From Caryophanales bacterium UBA2753 (GTDB lineage Bacteria > Bacillota_I > Bacilli_A > RFN20 > CAG-826): 8,428 nt of DNA. Where the stretch lies: assembly GCA_002353275.1 (NCBI GenBank), contig DEJH01000060.1, positions 1-8,428 on the forward strand, read 5' to 3'. Numbering within the stretch: the first letter of the stretch is position 1; each line of letters starts with the position of its first letter. Below the pieces are notes generated by a model. It did not search any database. It was not told the DNA's origin and worked only from the letters and a program-made list of their open reading frames with translations. Below are positions 1-6,426 of this stretch, in pieces. The position numbers and the translations under genes were made by a program.

Positions 1-153
1 CCAGACTATTCTAAATTCAGAGAGTTTATTATGACTGAAACTCGATTCTCTCAACTTCCAAAAGTCAATCCAGAGCACGCTGAAGAATTATTAACTAAAG
101 CGGAAAAATACGCTCAAGATCGTTGGAATAGAATTAAGAAATTTGGATTATAA
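1..153 (+). CDS. nifJ: Pyruvate:ferredoxin (flavodoxin) oxidoreductase, C-terminal end (5' truncated)
   Basis: Frame 1 is open from the window edge to the TAA at 151-153 and gives the last 50 residues of a protein whose start lies upstream. The pattern PDYSKFREF, then TETRFSQL, then NPEHAEELL..AEKYAQDRW resembles the extreme C-terminus of large single-chain pyruvate:ferredoxin oxidoreductases, where a motif like 'F..TE.R[FY]..L....P..A..L...A..DA..R[WY]' closes the protein. The full enzyme (about 1,170 residues in the family) oxidatively decarboxylates pyruvate to acetyl-CoA and CO2, passing electrons to ferredoxin through thiamine diphosphate and iron-sulfur clusters in the cytoplasm. None of those cofactor sites is within the window, so the call rests only on the tail. 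A hairpin follows 31 bases after the stop. If right, the gene points to anaerobic metabolism. Confidence 0.8.
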   Translation, partial: PDYSKFREFIMTETRFSQLPKVNPEHAEELLTKAEKYAQDRWNRIKKFGL

Positions 154-184
154 TCACTTCTAACATCATCGTTTAGATTTTTAA

Positions 185-216
185 AGGAACTCTCTTGACT
201 TTTCTTGAGAGTTCCT
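185..216 (+). terminator. Perfect 10-bp hairpin after the oxidoreductase gene, weak terminator
   Basis: AGGAACTCTC (185-194) and GAGAGTTCCT (207-216) are exact reverse complements around a 12-base loop. The hairpin sits just after a stop codon and before a new promoter-like element, as a terminator would. However, the 3' flank (GTTGAATATT) is not a proper U-tract, so intrinsic termination may be weak or may need a factor. There is no good T-run on the minus-strand side either. Confidence 0.5.
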
Positions 217-217
217 G

Positions 218-246
218 TTGAATATTTAATACATTTATGATTAAAT
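218..246 (+). promoter_or_regulatory. Candidate sigma-A-type promoter for the 260 gene
   Basis: TTGAAT (218-223; 4 of 6 matches to TTGACA) and TTAAAT (241-246; 4 of 6 to TATAAT) are separated by exactly 17 bases, and a TG at 238-239 gives an extended -10. The -35 begins one base after the hairpin arm. Transcription would start near 253, leaving a leader of only about 7-13 bases. AT-rich DNA produces such matches by chance, so this is moderate evidence. Confidence 0.45.
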
Positions 247-259
247 AAAAAATAGGTTA

Positions 260-679
260 ATGAATATGAAAAAGAGTGAAAGACAAGTTGAAGTTCTAAT
301 TGAATCCTTAATTGAAGTATCTCTTATTGAAAAAGTGATTGAATCTCTTCCAAGAGGATATATCTCTGTTAAGACTATTTCTGGACATCAATATTTTTAT
401 CGTCAATGGAGAGAAGGAAACCACATTGTTTCCACTTATGTCCCAGAAAGTTATCTCAACGTTGTGAGACAAAAAATTGAAATTCGAAAACAAAACGAAC
501 AATTACTTAAGATCTTAAAGAAAGATTATAAGAAAGCCGAAAAAGCTGTTCTTAAAGTTGGAGAAGTAAGCGAAGAAAAAATCGCATTAGCAAAAGAGAA
601 AGTCGCTTCATTAAGCGAAGTAGAACTCGCTAATCGTCGCGATGTAGTAAGATCTTTAAAAGAAGAACTGCTCGCCTAA
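260..679 (+). CDS. Uncharacterised small protein with GYIS/QWREG motif (DUF6788-like)
   Basis: Function unknown. The product is 139 residues from ATG 260 or 137 from ATG 266. The second start is better placed, because the only SD-like bases (AGGT, 254-257) lie 8 bases before it but 2 before the first. Residues about 8-30 look helical and hydrophobic-patterned. Residues 31-62 contain LPRGYISVKTISGHQYFYRQWREG, a compact beta-like module. I recall similar 'LPKGYI..K.I.G..YYYLQWREG.K..S.Y' segments in small Firmicute and archaeal proteins grouped as DUF6788 and near some Fic-type or nucleotidyltransferase proteins; that link is from memory and not certain. Residues about 66-105 are rich in K, E and L and probably form a coiled coil. 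There is no signal peptide or membrane segment. It stands alone between a promoter-like element and a strong terminator, with no toxin-like partner beside it. Confidence 0.8.
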   Translation: MNMKKSERQVEVLIESLIEVSLIEKVIESLPRGYISVKTISGHQYFYRQWREGNHIVSTYVPESYLNVVRQKIEIRKQNEQLLKILKKDYKKAEKAVLKVGEVSEEKIALAKEKVASLSEVELANRRDVVRSLKEELLA

Positions 680-695
680 TTAGTAAAAATTAAGT

Positions 696-721
696 AAAGG
701 GGATATTCCCCTTTTCTTTTT
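696..721 (+). terminator. Rho-independent terminator after the 260 gene
   Basis: AAAGGGGA (696-703) pairs with TCCCCTTT (707-714) over 8 bp around a 3-base loop, and the T-rich run TTTTCTTTTT spans 712-721. It lies 17 bases after the stop codon. This is a canonical intrinsic terminator, so the 260 gene forms a monocistronic unit. Confidence 0.9.
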
Positions 722-731
722 GCTTTAACTT

Positions 732-740
732 TGTTAAATT
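732..740 (+). promoter_or_regulatory. Candidate -10 element for the polynucleotide-kinase-like gene
   Basis: TG at 732-733 is followed by TTAAAT (734-739), or read as extended -10 TGnTAAATT. No convincing -35 is seen at 16-18 bases, where the sequence is the tail of the upstream terminator. The -10 ends 10 bases before ATG 750, so a transcript would begin within a few bases of the start codon. Confidence 0.35.
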
Positions 741-749
741 AATTAACAT

Positions 750-1259
750 ATGAATAAATTAGTAGTTTTATCTGGCGTTCCTGGAAGTGGGAAATCCTAT
801 TTCTCTAAAACGGTTAAGAAAATCAAAAATAGTCACGTCTATGTTGTTAGTAGTGATGAATTAAGAAAAGAAATAGCGGGTAGCCAATCAATCTTAAGTG
901 AAGATAAGTTAATGTGGCAAATTTTCTATGGACTAGCTAAATCCTACGCCTTAGATAAAGATGGAGTTGTTATTTTAGACGCCACTCATACTTCTAGTTA
1001 TTTAAGAGTCGACAAAAATCTTGAACTTAAACCATTATTTGATGAAACGATTTTAGTGATGTGGAATATCGATCATAATGTTGTAAGCAATCAAAATTTA
1101 CAAAGAGAATATCCAATTCCTCCTGAGGTTTTAGACCAATTTTTTGAAATCTTTGAACTTCCAACTGATAAAGATAAAAAATTCTTCGATAGAATCATCA
1201 TAATTAATAATAATGACATCGCTCCAGCAATTGAAGCACTTGAACTTAACCATAATTAA
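750..1259 (+). CDS. Polynucleotide-kinase-like P-loop ATPase (AAA_33 type)
   Basis: A 169-residue cytoplasmic protein with Walker A GVPGSGKS at residues 9-16. SSDELR at 34-39 places D36 and R39 where T4 polynucleotide kinase has its general-base aspartate and substrate-phosphate arginine. The strand VVILDAT at 73-79 resembles the second acidic strand of this family. The region near residues 97-115 (NLQREYPIPPEVLDQFF) resembles the lid of these kinases, which usually reads 'N..R..P.PE.V..R...F'. Family members transfer a phosphate from ATP to the 5'-OH of RNA or DNA, but the same fold also covers small-molecule kinases, so the substrate is not settled. The C-terminal phosphatase domain of T4-type enzymes is absent, making this a kinase-only protein. 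No Shine-Dalgarno precedes the ATG. It is flanked by terminators on both sides, so it is probably transcribed alone, and nothing ties it to the following uvrA except proximity. Confidence 0.82.
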   Translation: MNKLVVLSGVPGSGKSYFSKTVKKIKNSHVYVVSSDELRKEIAGSQSILSEDKLMWQIFYGLAKSYALDKDGVVILDATHTSSYLRVDKNLELKPLFDETILVMWNIDHNVVSNQNLQREYPIPPEVLDQFFEIFELPTDKDKKFFDRIIIINNNDIAPAIEALELNHN

Positions 1260-1294
1260 ATTTCAAAAATCAGTAGGTTATTAGTAAATCACTC

Positions 1295-1317
1295 AAAGAG
1301 GGCAATCCTCTTTTTTT
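1295..1317 (+). terminator. Rho-independent terminator after the kinase-like gene
   Basis: AAAGAGGG (1295-1302) pairs with TCCTCTTT (1306-1313), including one G-U pair next to the 3-base loop. The T-run spans 1311-1317. It starts 35 bases after the stop at 1259 and separates the kinase-like gene from the uvrA operon. Confidence 0.88.
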
Positions 1318-1319
1318 CA

Positions 1320-1329
1320 TCGTTAACGA
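1320..1329 (+). promoter_or_regulatory. 10-bp perfect palindrome upstream of uvrA
   Basis: TCGTTAACGA is its own reverse complement and lies 61 bases before the uvrA start, between the upstream terminator and the -10-like element. It could be an operator half of some regulator. It does not match the Bacillus LexA box (CGAACnnnnGTTCG), and a 10-bp palindrome may be chance. Confidence 0.2.
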
Positions 1330-1372
1330 AGAAAAAATACACTCATATTAGTAGCAGGATTTATTTTATCCG

Positions 1373-1380
1373 TGTAAAAT
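1373..1380 (+). promoter_or_regulatory. Candidate -10 element of the uvrA operon
   Basis: TG (1373-1374) directly precedes TAAAAT (1375-1380; 5 of 6 matches to TATAAT). The best -35 alternatives (TTAGTA at 1349-1354, spacer 20; TAGCAG at 1352-1357, spacer 17) are poor. The element ends 10 bases before the uvrA ATG, so initiation about 7 bases downstream would give an mRNA with almost no leader. Confidence 0.5.
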
Positions 1381-1390
1381 AAAAACACTT

Positions 1391-4216
1391 ATGGAAAAAT
1401 ACATCACAATTAAAGGCGCAAGAGAGAACAACTTAAAGAATGTAAATGTTACTATTCCTAAAGATTCTTTAGTAGTTTTTACTGGTTTAAGCGGTTCAGG
1501 TAAATCAACTCTTGCTTTTGACACTCTTTTTGCGGAAGGTCAAAGAAGATACATGGAATCTCTTTCTAGTTACGCAAGACAATTTTTAGGAAATTATGAA
1601 AAACCTGATGTCGATGTGATTGAAGGACTTTCTCCAAGTATCGCGATTGATCAAAAAAGTGTTTCTCATAACCCAAGAAGTACAGTCGGAACAGTCACTG
1701 AAATATATGATTATTTAAGACTACTTTTTGGCCGAGTTGGTGTTCCATATTGTCCAAATCATCACACTCCAATTATTTCTTTTTCACCAACAAATATGAC
1801 TGACATCGTTCTTTCATATCCAGAAGGGACAAAGATTCAACTTCTTTCCCCTGTTGTCCATAATGAAAAAGGAACCCATAAAGAACTATTAGATAAGATT
1901 AGAGTTAGTGGTTTTGCTCGTTTAAGAGTGGATAATGAATTCACCACGATTGAGGAAGTTAAACCATTAGATAAAAACAAAAAACACTCAATTGATATTG
2001 TCGTTGACCGAATTGTGGTTAAAGCTGAAAATCGAGCGAGAATTTATGAATCGATTGAAACCGCATTAGATTGGTCAAAAGGATTATTAGTTATCTATTC
2101 TGAAATTGAGGAAAAGGTATTAAGTGATCGACATACTTGTCCAATATGTGGATTTTCTGTTCCTAAACTTGAACCTAGATTATTCTCTTTTAATGCTCCA
2201 ATGGGATTTTGTCCTGATTGTAAGGGCTTGGGAATTAAAAGAGAGGCTGCTCCTGAATTATTAGTCCCTAATCCAACTTTATCAATTTCTAAAGGAGCGA
2301 TTGAATATTATAAAAATGTTGTGAACACTCAAAATCTTGAATGGCAAGAATTCAAGATGCTTTGTGATTTATATAACATCTCTATTGATGTCCCATTTAA
2401 TGAATTAACTGAAAAACAAAAATATATTCTTTTTAACGGATCTCCTGATATCCATAAATATACGCTTAAAAGTTCAAGCGGAAATACGATGAATCGTCTT
2501 GGATATATTGAAGGAGTAAAAACTAAAGTTGAACGTCTATATCAAGAAACTAGTAGTGATTGGATGAGAGACTATTATGAGAAATTTATGCGTGACACTG
2601 TTTGTACTACTTGTAAAGGTAGGCGCTTAAATAATGAGGCTCTTTCCGTTTTAATCGACAATAAGAATATTTATGACGTTACTTGTTTAACTTTAGGCGA
2701 ACTTAAAGAGTGGGTTCTTTCTTTGAAAGACAAATTAAAGGATAACGACTTAACCATCGCTAATATGGTGATTAGAGAAATTGAATCTCGTGTCTCTTTC
2801 TTGTGCGATGTTGGGCTTGATTATTTAAATTTATCTAGAATGGCGATGACTCTTTCAGGTGGAGAAAGTCAAAGAATTAGACTCGCCACTCAAATTGGAT
2901 CTAAGTTAACTGGTATCTTATATGTCTTAGATGAGCCAAGCATTGGTTTACATCAAAAAGACGATGAAAAATTAATCGAATCACTTAAAAAGATGAGAGA
3001 TATCGGTAATACTTTAGTGGTTGTTGAACATGACGAAGAAACAATTAGACAAGCTGATTATGTGGTTGATATTGGTCCAAGAGCTGGCATCCATGGTGGA
3101 GAAATCATCTACCAAGGTGACGTTAAAGGCTTATATGAATGTAAAAATAGTCTTACCAGTGATTATTTAACTGGAAGAAAGAAAATTGAAGTTCCTTCTA
3201 AAAGAAGAAAAGGTAATGGCAAATTCCTTGAAATCAAAGGTGCAAAAATTAATAACCTCAAAAATATCAATGTAAAATTCCCACTTGGAACATTTATTGC
3301 AGTTACTGGTGTTTCTGGTAGTGGTAAATCTTCTTTAGTTAATCAAACTTTATATTTGCAACTCGTCAAATATTTCACCGGAAAAGAAGTCTTCCCAGGT
3401 GAAGTTAAATCAATGAGTGGACAAGAATTTATCGACAAAGTGATTAATGTTTCTCAAGAACCAATTGGAAGAACTCCAAGAAGCAATCCTGCTACATATA
3501 TCAAACTTTTCGATGAAATTAGAGATTTATTCGCTAATACGGTGGAAGCTAAAGCGCGTGGATTTGATAAAGGAAGATTTTCCTTTAATGTTACTGGAGG
3601 AAGATGTGAGAAATGTGAAGGAGCAGGAGTAACTCGTGTTCCAATGAATTTCTTACCAGATGTTTATGTCCGTTGTGATGCATGTAATGGAAGAAGATAT
3701 AATGAAGAAACTCTTCAAGTCACCTATAAAGGAAAAAGCATCTATGATGTTTTAGAGATGACCGTTGAAGATGCGTTAGAATTTTTCGCTAATCATCCTA
3801 AAATTAAACACAAGATTCAAACTCTTTATGATGTAGGCTTAGGCTATATCAAATTAGGACAAGCCGCTACCACTTTAAGTGGTGGAGAAGCTCAAAGAGT
3901 GAAACTCGCTTATGAACTTCAAAGAAAACCTACTGGTAAAACTTTATATATCTTAGATGAACCTACTACTGGTTTACACACTCACGATGTGAAGCAATTA
4001 ATTGAAGTTCTTCAAAGAATTGTGGATCATGGAGACACTGTTTTAGTGATTGAACATAATCTCGATGTTATTAAAGTCGCAGATCATATTATAGATATTG
4101 GACCTGATGGAGGAGAAAGAGGCGGAAGAGTAGTCGCTACAGGCACTCCTGAAGAAGTAGCTAAAGTAGAAAATAGCTACACTGGTCAATATTTAAAGAA
4201 AGTATTAGGTGAATAA
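1391..4216 (+). CDS. uvrA: Excinuclease ABC subunit A
   Basis: UvrA is the damage-sensing ATPase of nucleotide excision repair: a dimer scans DNA, loads UvrB at lesions and then leaves. The 941-residue length is normal. Both ABC modules are complete: Walker A GLSGSGKS at 32-39 and GVSGSGKS at 640-647, ABC signatures LSGGE at 488-492 and 829-833, and Walker B segments YVLDEPSIGLH and YILDEPTTGLH shortly after each. The zinc-binding cysteine pairs are intact: CPIC (250-253) with CPDC (274-277), and CEKC (739-742) with CDAC (762-765). CTTC near residue 403 matches the usual C-x-x-C-K-G segment. No SD precedes the ATG, which lies 10 bases after a -10-like element, so the message may be leaderless. 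It opens the operon. uvrB, often adjacent in Firmicutes, is not in the window, and I found no LexA box, so SOS control is unproven. Confidence 0.99.
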   Translation: MEKYITIKGARENNLKNVNVTIPKDSLVVFTGLSGSGKSTLAFDTLFAEGQRRYMESLSSYARQFLGNYEKPDVDVIEGLSPSIAIDQKSVSHNPRSTVGTVTEIYDYLRLLFGRVGVPYCPNHHTPIISFSPTNMTDIVLSYPEGTKIQLLSPVVHNEKGTHKELLDKIRVSGFARLRVDNEFTTIEEVKPLDKNKKHSIDIVVDRIVVKAENRARIYESIETALDWSKGLLVIYSEIEEKVLSDRHTCPICGFSVPKLEPRLFSFNAPMGFCPDCKGLGIKREAAPELLVPNPTLSISKGAIEYYKNVVNTQNLEWQEFKMLCDLYNISIDVPFNELTEKQKYILFNGSPDIHKYTLKSSSGNTMNRLGYIEGVKTKVERLYQETSSDWMRDYYEKFMRDTVCTTCKGRRLNNEALSVLIDNKNIYDVTCLTLGELKEWVLSLKDKLKDNDLTIANMVIREIESRVSFLCDVGLDYLNLSRMAMTLSGGESQRIRLATQIGSKLTGILYVLDEPSIGLHQKDDEKLIESLKKMRDIGNTLVVVEHDEETIRQADYVVDIGPRAGIHGGEIIYQGDVKGLYECKNSLTSDYLTGRKKIEVPSKRRKGNGKFLEIKGAKINNLKNINVKFPLGTFIAVTGVSGSGKSSLVNQTLYLQLVKYFTGKEVFPGEVKSMSGQEFIDKVINVSQEPIGRTPRSNPATYIKLFDEIRDLFANTVEAKARGFDKGRFSFNVTGGRCEKCEGAGVTRVPMNFLPDVYVRCDACNGRRYNEETLQVTYKGKSIYDVLEMTVEDALEFFANHPKIKHKIQTLYDVGLGYIKLGQAATTLSGGEAQRVKLAYELQRKPTGKTLYILDEPTTGLHTHDVKQLIEVLQRIVDHGDTVLVIEHNLDVIKVADHIIDIGPDGGERGGRVVATGTPEEVAKVENSYTGQYLKKVLGE
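4207..4212 (+). promoter_or_regulatory. Shine-Dalgarno that sets the lgt start
   Basis: AGGTGA inside the last uvrA codons sits 5 bases before ATG 4218. The upstream in-frame GTG at 4209 lies within this SD and has none of its own, so ATG 4218 is preferred as the lgt start. Confidence 0.7.
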
Positions 4217-4217
4217 G

Positions 4218-5789
4218 ATGTTTTTAGCGTTATTTATTGTCTTTACTGTTATCGCTATTGGGGTATTTGGATTCTCAATTTTTAAAACCTTCAAAATCGT
4301 TAAAAACCCAATGCCAAAGTCAATTGATTATAAGAGTGAAATCCGTAAATTCTTTTATATTCATTTAGGGGTTTCTGTTGCTACTACGATGTTATTCATC
4401 TTTTTAGCGATGTGGCAAGCTTATCCAATGAAATATTATGACTGGATTAGTTATATTTTTGGTTCTATCCTATTCGGATTTACTTTCCCAACATTTGTTA
4501 TTTTCTTCGTTTTACATTATTACGGCAAAGAAATTGACGTAAAAATTAAGAAATTCTTATTTATATTCATGCTTTCTAGTGGAGTAATATCGATTATCTC
4601 CTTAATTTTATTAACTAATGGTGTAGCGGACTATATTTCTTATCCTTTAGTTAATGGATTAAATTTCCAAAAAGGATTTGTCACTCCAAAAAGTGGAAAA
4701 CCAAATTTAGCGTGGTATGCGATTTGTATTCTTTCTGGTGCGGTACTTGTATTAGTTATTTGTGATCATCGATTCTATAAAGAATATGGAAAGCACGGTA
4801 TCTTAGATTCAACTTTCTTTGTTGCTTTCCCAGCTGGAATTATTGGCGCTAGAGTTGGTTATGTTATTGGTGAATGGAATCATAGCGTTGATGGTTTACC
4901 ATCTTTTGCTCAAAGAGTCGCTAACGGTCAATGGTGGAGTATATTTGCTGTTTGGGAAGGTGGCTTAACTATTATTTCTGGTGCGCTAGTTGGTATCATC
5001 GTCGGTGTTCTTTGGTTTATTTGGAGAAATAAGAAATATTCTATTTGGTTAGCGGTGGACGTTATTGTTCCTTGTATCTTAATTGCGCAAGGTATTGGTA
5101 GATGGGGCAATTTCTTTAACTGTGAAGTTCATGGAAATCAAGTTCCTGCTTCTTCTTGGTGGTTCTTGCCTAAGATGGTCTTAAAAAACTCTGAATTCTC
5201 AGTTAATTATCTTGGTGCAGACACTGGAAATATCTGGGCACCTTTATTCTTTGTGGAATTCTTATCTAATTTCGCGGGATATTTCATCATCCGCTTCTTA
5301 ATTGGAAAAGGCTTAAAAAAATATCTTGAAATGGGAGATTTAGCTTTCTCTTATATTGTTTGGTATGGTTTAACTCGTACAATTATGGAACCAATGAGAG
5401 CGCCTGCATATAATATGGGTAATGATGGATATTATTCATGGGTTTGGTCAATTCTCTTTGTTCTGATTGGAACTGGGGCAATTATTTTAAATCATATTAT
5501 CCGCTTAATTATTCGTAAGAAGACTAATAAGCAAGTTGTTTATAAAGAAGTCAGTGTTTTAGGCACGATTATTTCTGGTAGTAGCATTTTTACTATCGGT
5601 CTTGCCTTAACGATTTTAGGTTCTATCTTTATGATGACTTCCGCTCAATCTCCTTTATTAGAATTTAACCGTTACAATAACGGATTAATCATCCTTACAG
5701 TTGGACTAAGTGTAATATTGATTTCTGTTATTTCTTTGACATATTTCCTGCAAAGACCAAAAAAAGAAGTATTAGCGTATGAAAAATAA
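4218..5789 (+). CDS. lgt: Prolipoprotein diacylglyceryl transferase, enlarged form
   Basis: Lgt is a membrane enzyme that moves diacylglycerol from phosphatidylglycerol to the lipobox cysteine of prolipoproteins, the first step of lipoprotein maturation. From ATG 4218 the product is 523 residues; typical bacterial Lgt has about 260-330. The core spans about 157-437: a WY pair at 166-167 (the family's active-site Tyr region), GIIGARVGYV near 208-217, WEGG at 246-249, the signature GRWGNFFN at 294-301, and R387 and E391 in LTRTIMEPMR, matching the essential Arg and Glu near the C-terminus of E. coli Lgt. An N-terminal extension of about 150 residues holds some four predicted membrane segments, and a C-terminal one about two more (near 451-473 and 489-510). 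The histidine usual after WEGG-I-A-I is replaced (see findings). It starts one base after the uvrA stop and overlaps the next gene by 11 bases. Confidence 0.94.
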   Translation: MFLALFIVFTVIAIGVFGFSIFKTFKIVKNPMPKSIDYKSEIRKFFYIHLGVSVATTMLFIFLAMWQAYPMKYYDWISYIFGSILFGFTFPTFVIFFVLHYYGKEIDVKIKKFLFIFMLSSGVISIISLILLTNGVADYISYPLVNGLNFQKGFVTPKSGKPNLAWYAICILSGAVLVLVICDHRFYKEYGKHGILDSTFFVAFPAGIIGARVGYVIGEWNHSVDGLPSFAQRVANGQWWSIFAVWEGGLTIISGALVGIIVGVLWFIWRNKKYSIWLAVDVIVPCILIAQGIGRWGNFFNCEVHGNQVPASSWWFLPKMVLKNSEFSVNYLGADTGNIWAPLFFVEFLSNFAGYFIIRFLIGKGLKKYLEMGDLAFSYIVWYGLTRTIMEPMRAPAYNMGNDGYYSWVWSILFVLIGTGAIILNHIIRLIIRKKTNKQVVYKEVSVLGTIISGSSIFTIGLALTILGSIFMMTSAQSPLLEFNRYNNGLIILTVGLSVILISVISLTYFLQRPKKEVLAYEK

Positions 5790-6426
5790 AAGATATTCAC
5801 TCGTCATCTTTGATATGGATGGGACTATCCTAAATAGCGACCCGATGATTTTAGAGGCGATGAATGTTTTATACGATAAATATCGTAATGGAAATAGAAC
5901 TCCTAAAGAAAAAGTGATTTATTTTTCTGGTCCACCAATAAGAGAAACATTAAAAAAAGAGTTTCCTAACTTGGATCAAAACTTCATCTTTGAAGAATTC
6001 CATAAGGAATCCTACAAATTATACAAAACTCATACATTTTCTTATCATCACTCAAAAGAAGTGCTTTTATCATTAAAAAAACAAGGCTTTAAATTAGCGA
6101 TAGTTACTAACAAATTACATTCATTAACTGAATACGCTCTTGAGTGCATTGGTTTAGAAAATATTTTTGATTATATTGTTGGCTTTGACGATGTTAAAAA
6201 CCCTAAACCAAATGGAGAAGGTATATTAAAAGCAATTTCCTATTTTAATCAAAATAGATCTTCTTCAATTTATATTGGAGACAATAAAAGCGATCTCGAT
6301 AGTGCAAATAATGCCCAAATTGATTGTTGCTTAGTTAATTGGGGACCAAGAGTATTACCAAAAGAGATTTCACCAAAATATAAAATTAACTCATATCTGG
6401 AATTGGAGGACATTCTTTATGAATAA
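5779..6426 (+). CDS. ppaX: HAD-superfamily phosphatase, PpaX-like
   Basis: A 215-residue soluble HAD hydrolase. Motif I is FDMDGT (D12 nucleophile, D14 acid/base), motif II VTNK (T110), motif III lysine K143 in NPKP, and motif IV GDNKSD (167-172). A cap domain lies between about 17 and 90. Several stretches resemble Bacillus PpaX, the pyrophosphatase that clears PPi made when HprK/P dephosphorylates Ser-phospho-HPr: FSGPPIRETL, DDVKNPKP and the GDN...W segment. Length and position after lgt also fit. HAD specificity cannot be read from motifs, and phosphoglycolate phosphatase or another small phosphatase is possible. hprK, the functional partner often upstream of lgt, is absent here, so the PpaX role is an inference from similarity and synteny. 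The start overlaps lgt by 11 bases behind a weak SD (AGAAG, 5765-5769), which suggests coupled translation. Confidence 0.78.
   Translation: MKNKRYSLVIFDMDGTILNSDPMILEAMNVLYDKYRNGNRTPKEKVIYFSGPPIRETLKKEFPNLDQNFIFEEFHKESYKLYKTHTFSYHHSKEVLLSLKKQGFKLAIVTNKLHSLTEYALECIGLENIFDYIVGFDDVKNPKPNGEGILKAISYFNQNRSSSIYIGDNKSDLDSANNAQIDCCLVNWGPRVLPKEISPKYKINSYLELEDILYE
6405..6410 (+). promoter_or_regulatory. Shine-Dalgarno of trxB
   Basis: GGAGGA with an 8-base gap to ATG 6419, inside the 3' end of the phosphatase gene. It is one of the two strongest SDs in the window and fixes the trxB start. Confidence 0.85.

Noticed and set aside
154..259. The hairpin plus leader as a riboswitch or small RNA
   Set aside because: There is a single simple 10-bp stem with no secondary helices or conserved core, and it precedes rather than lies within the likely short leader; a terminator is simpler.
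308..502. Minus-strand open frame opposite the 260 gene
   Set aside because: It has no recognisable product and lies opposite a better supported gene; it is a chance frame in AT-rich DNA.
1318..1390. LexA/SOS box before uvrA
   Set aside because: No CGAACnnnnGTTCG-like sequence is present; the only palindrome has a different core.
3447..3632. Short plus-strand open frame inside uvrA
   Set aside because: It is fully contained in the conserved uvrA zinc-finger region in another frame, with no SD or recognisable product.
4209..4217. GTG at 4209 as the lgt start, giving 526 residues
   Set aside because: It lies inside the AGGTGA Shine-Dalgarno, has no SD of its own, and ATG 4218 is ideally spaced.
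4928..5110. Minus-strand open frame opposite lgt
   Set aside because: It lies opposite the conserved Lgt core and is explained as a shadow of that gene.
5736..5741. Exact TTGACA -35 consensus near the end of lgt, a possible internal promoter
   Set aside because: The 16-18 base downstream window holds only A-rich sequence (around 5758-5765) without a TATAAT-like -10.
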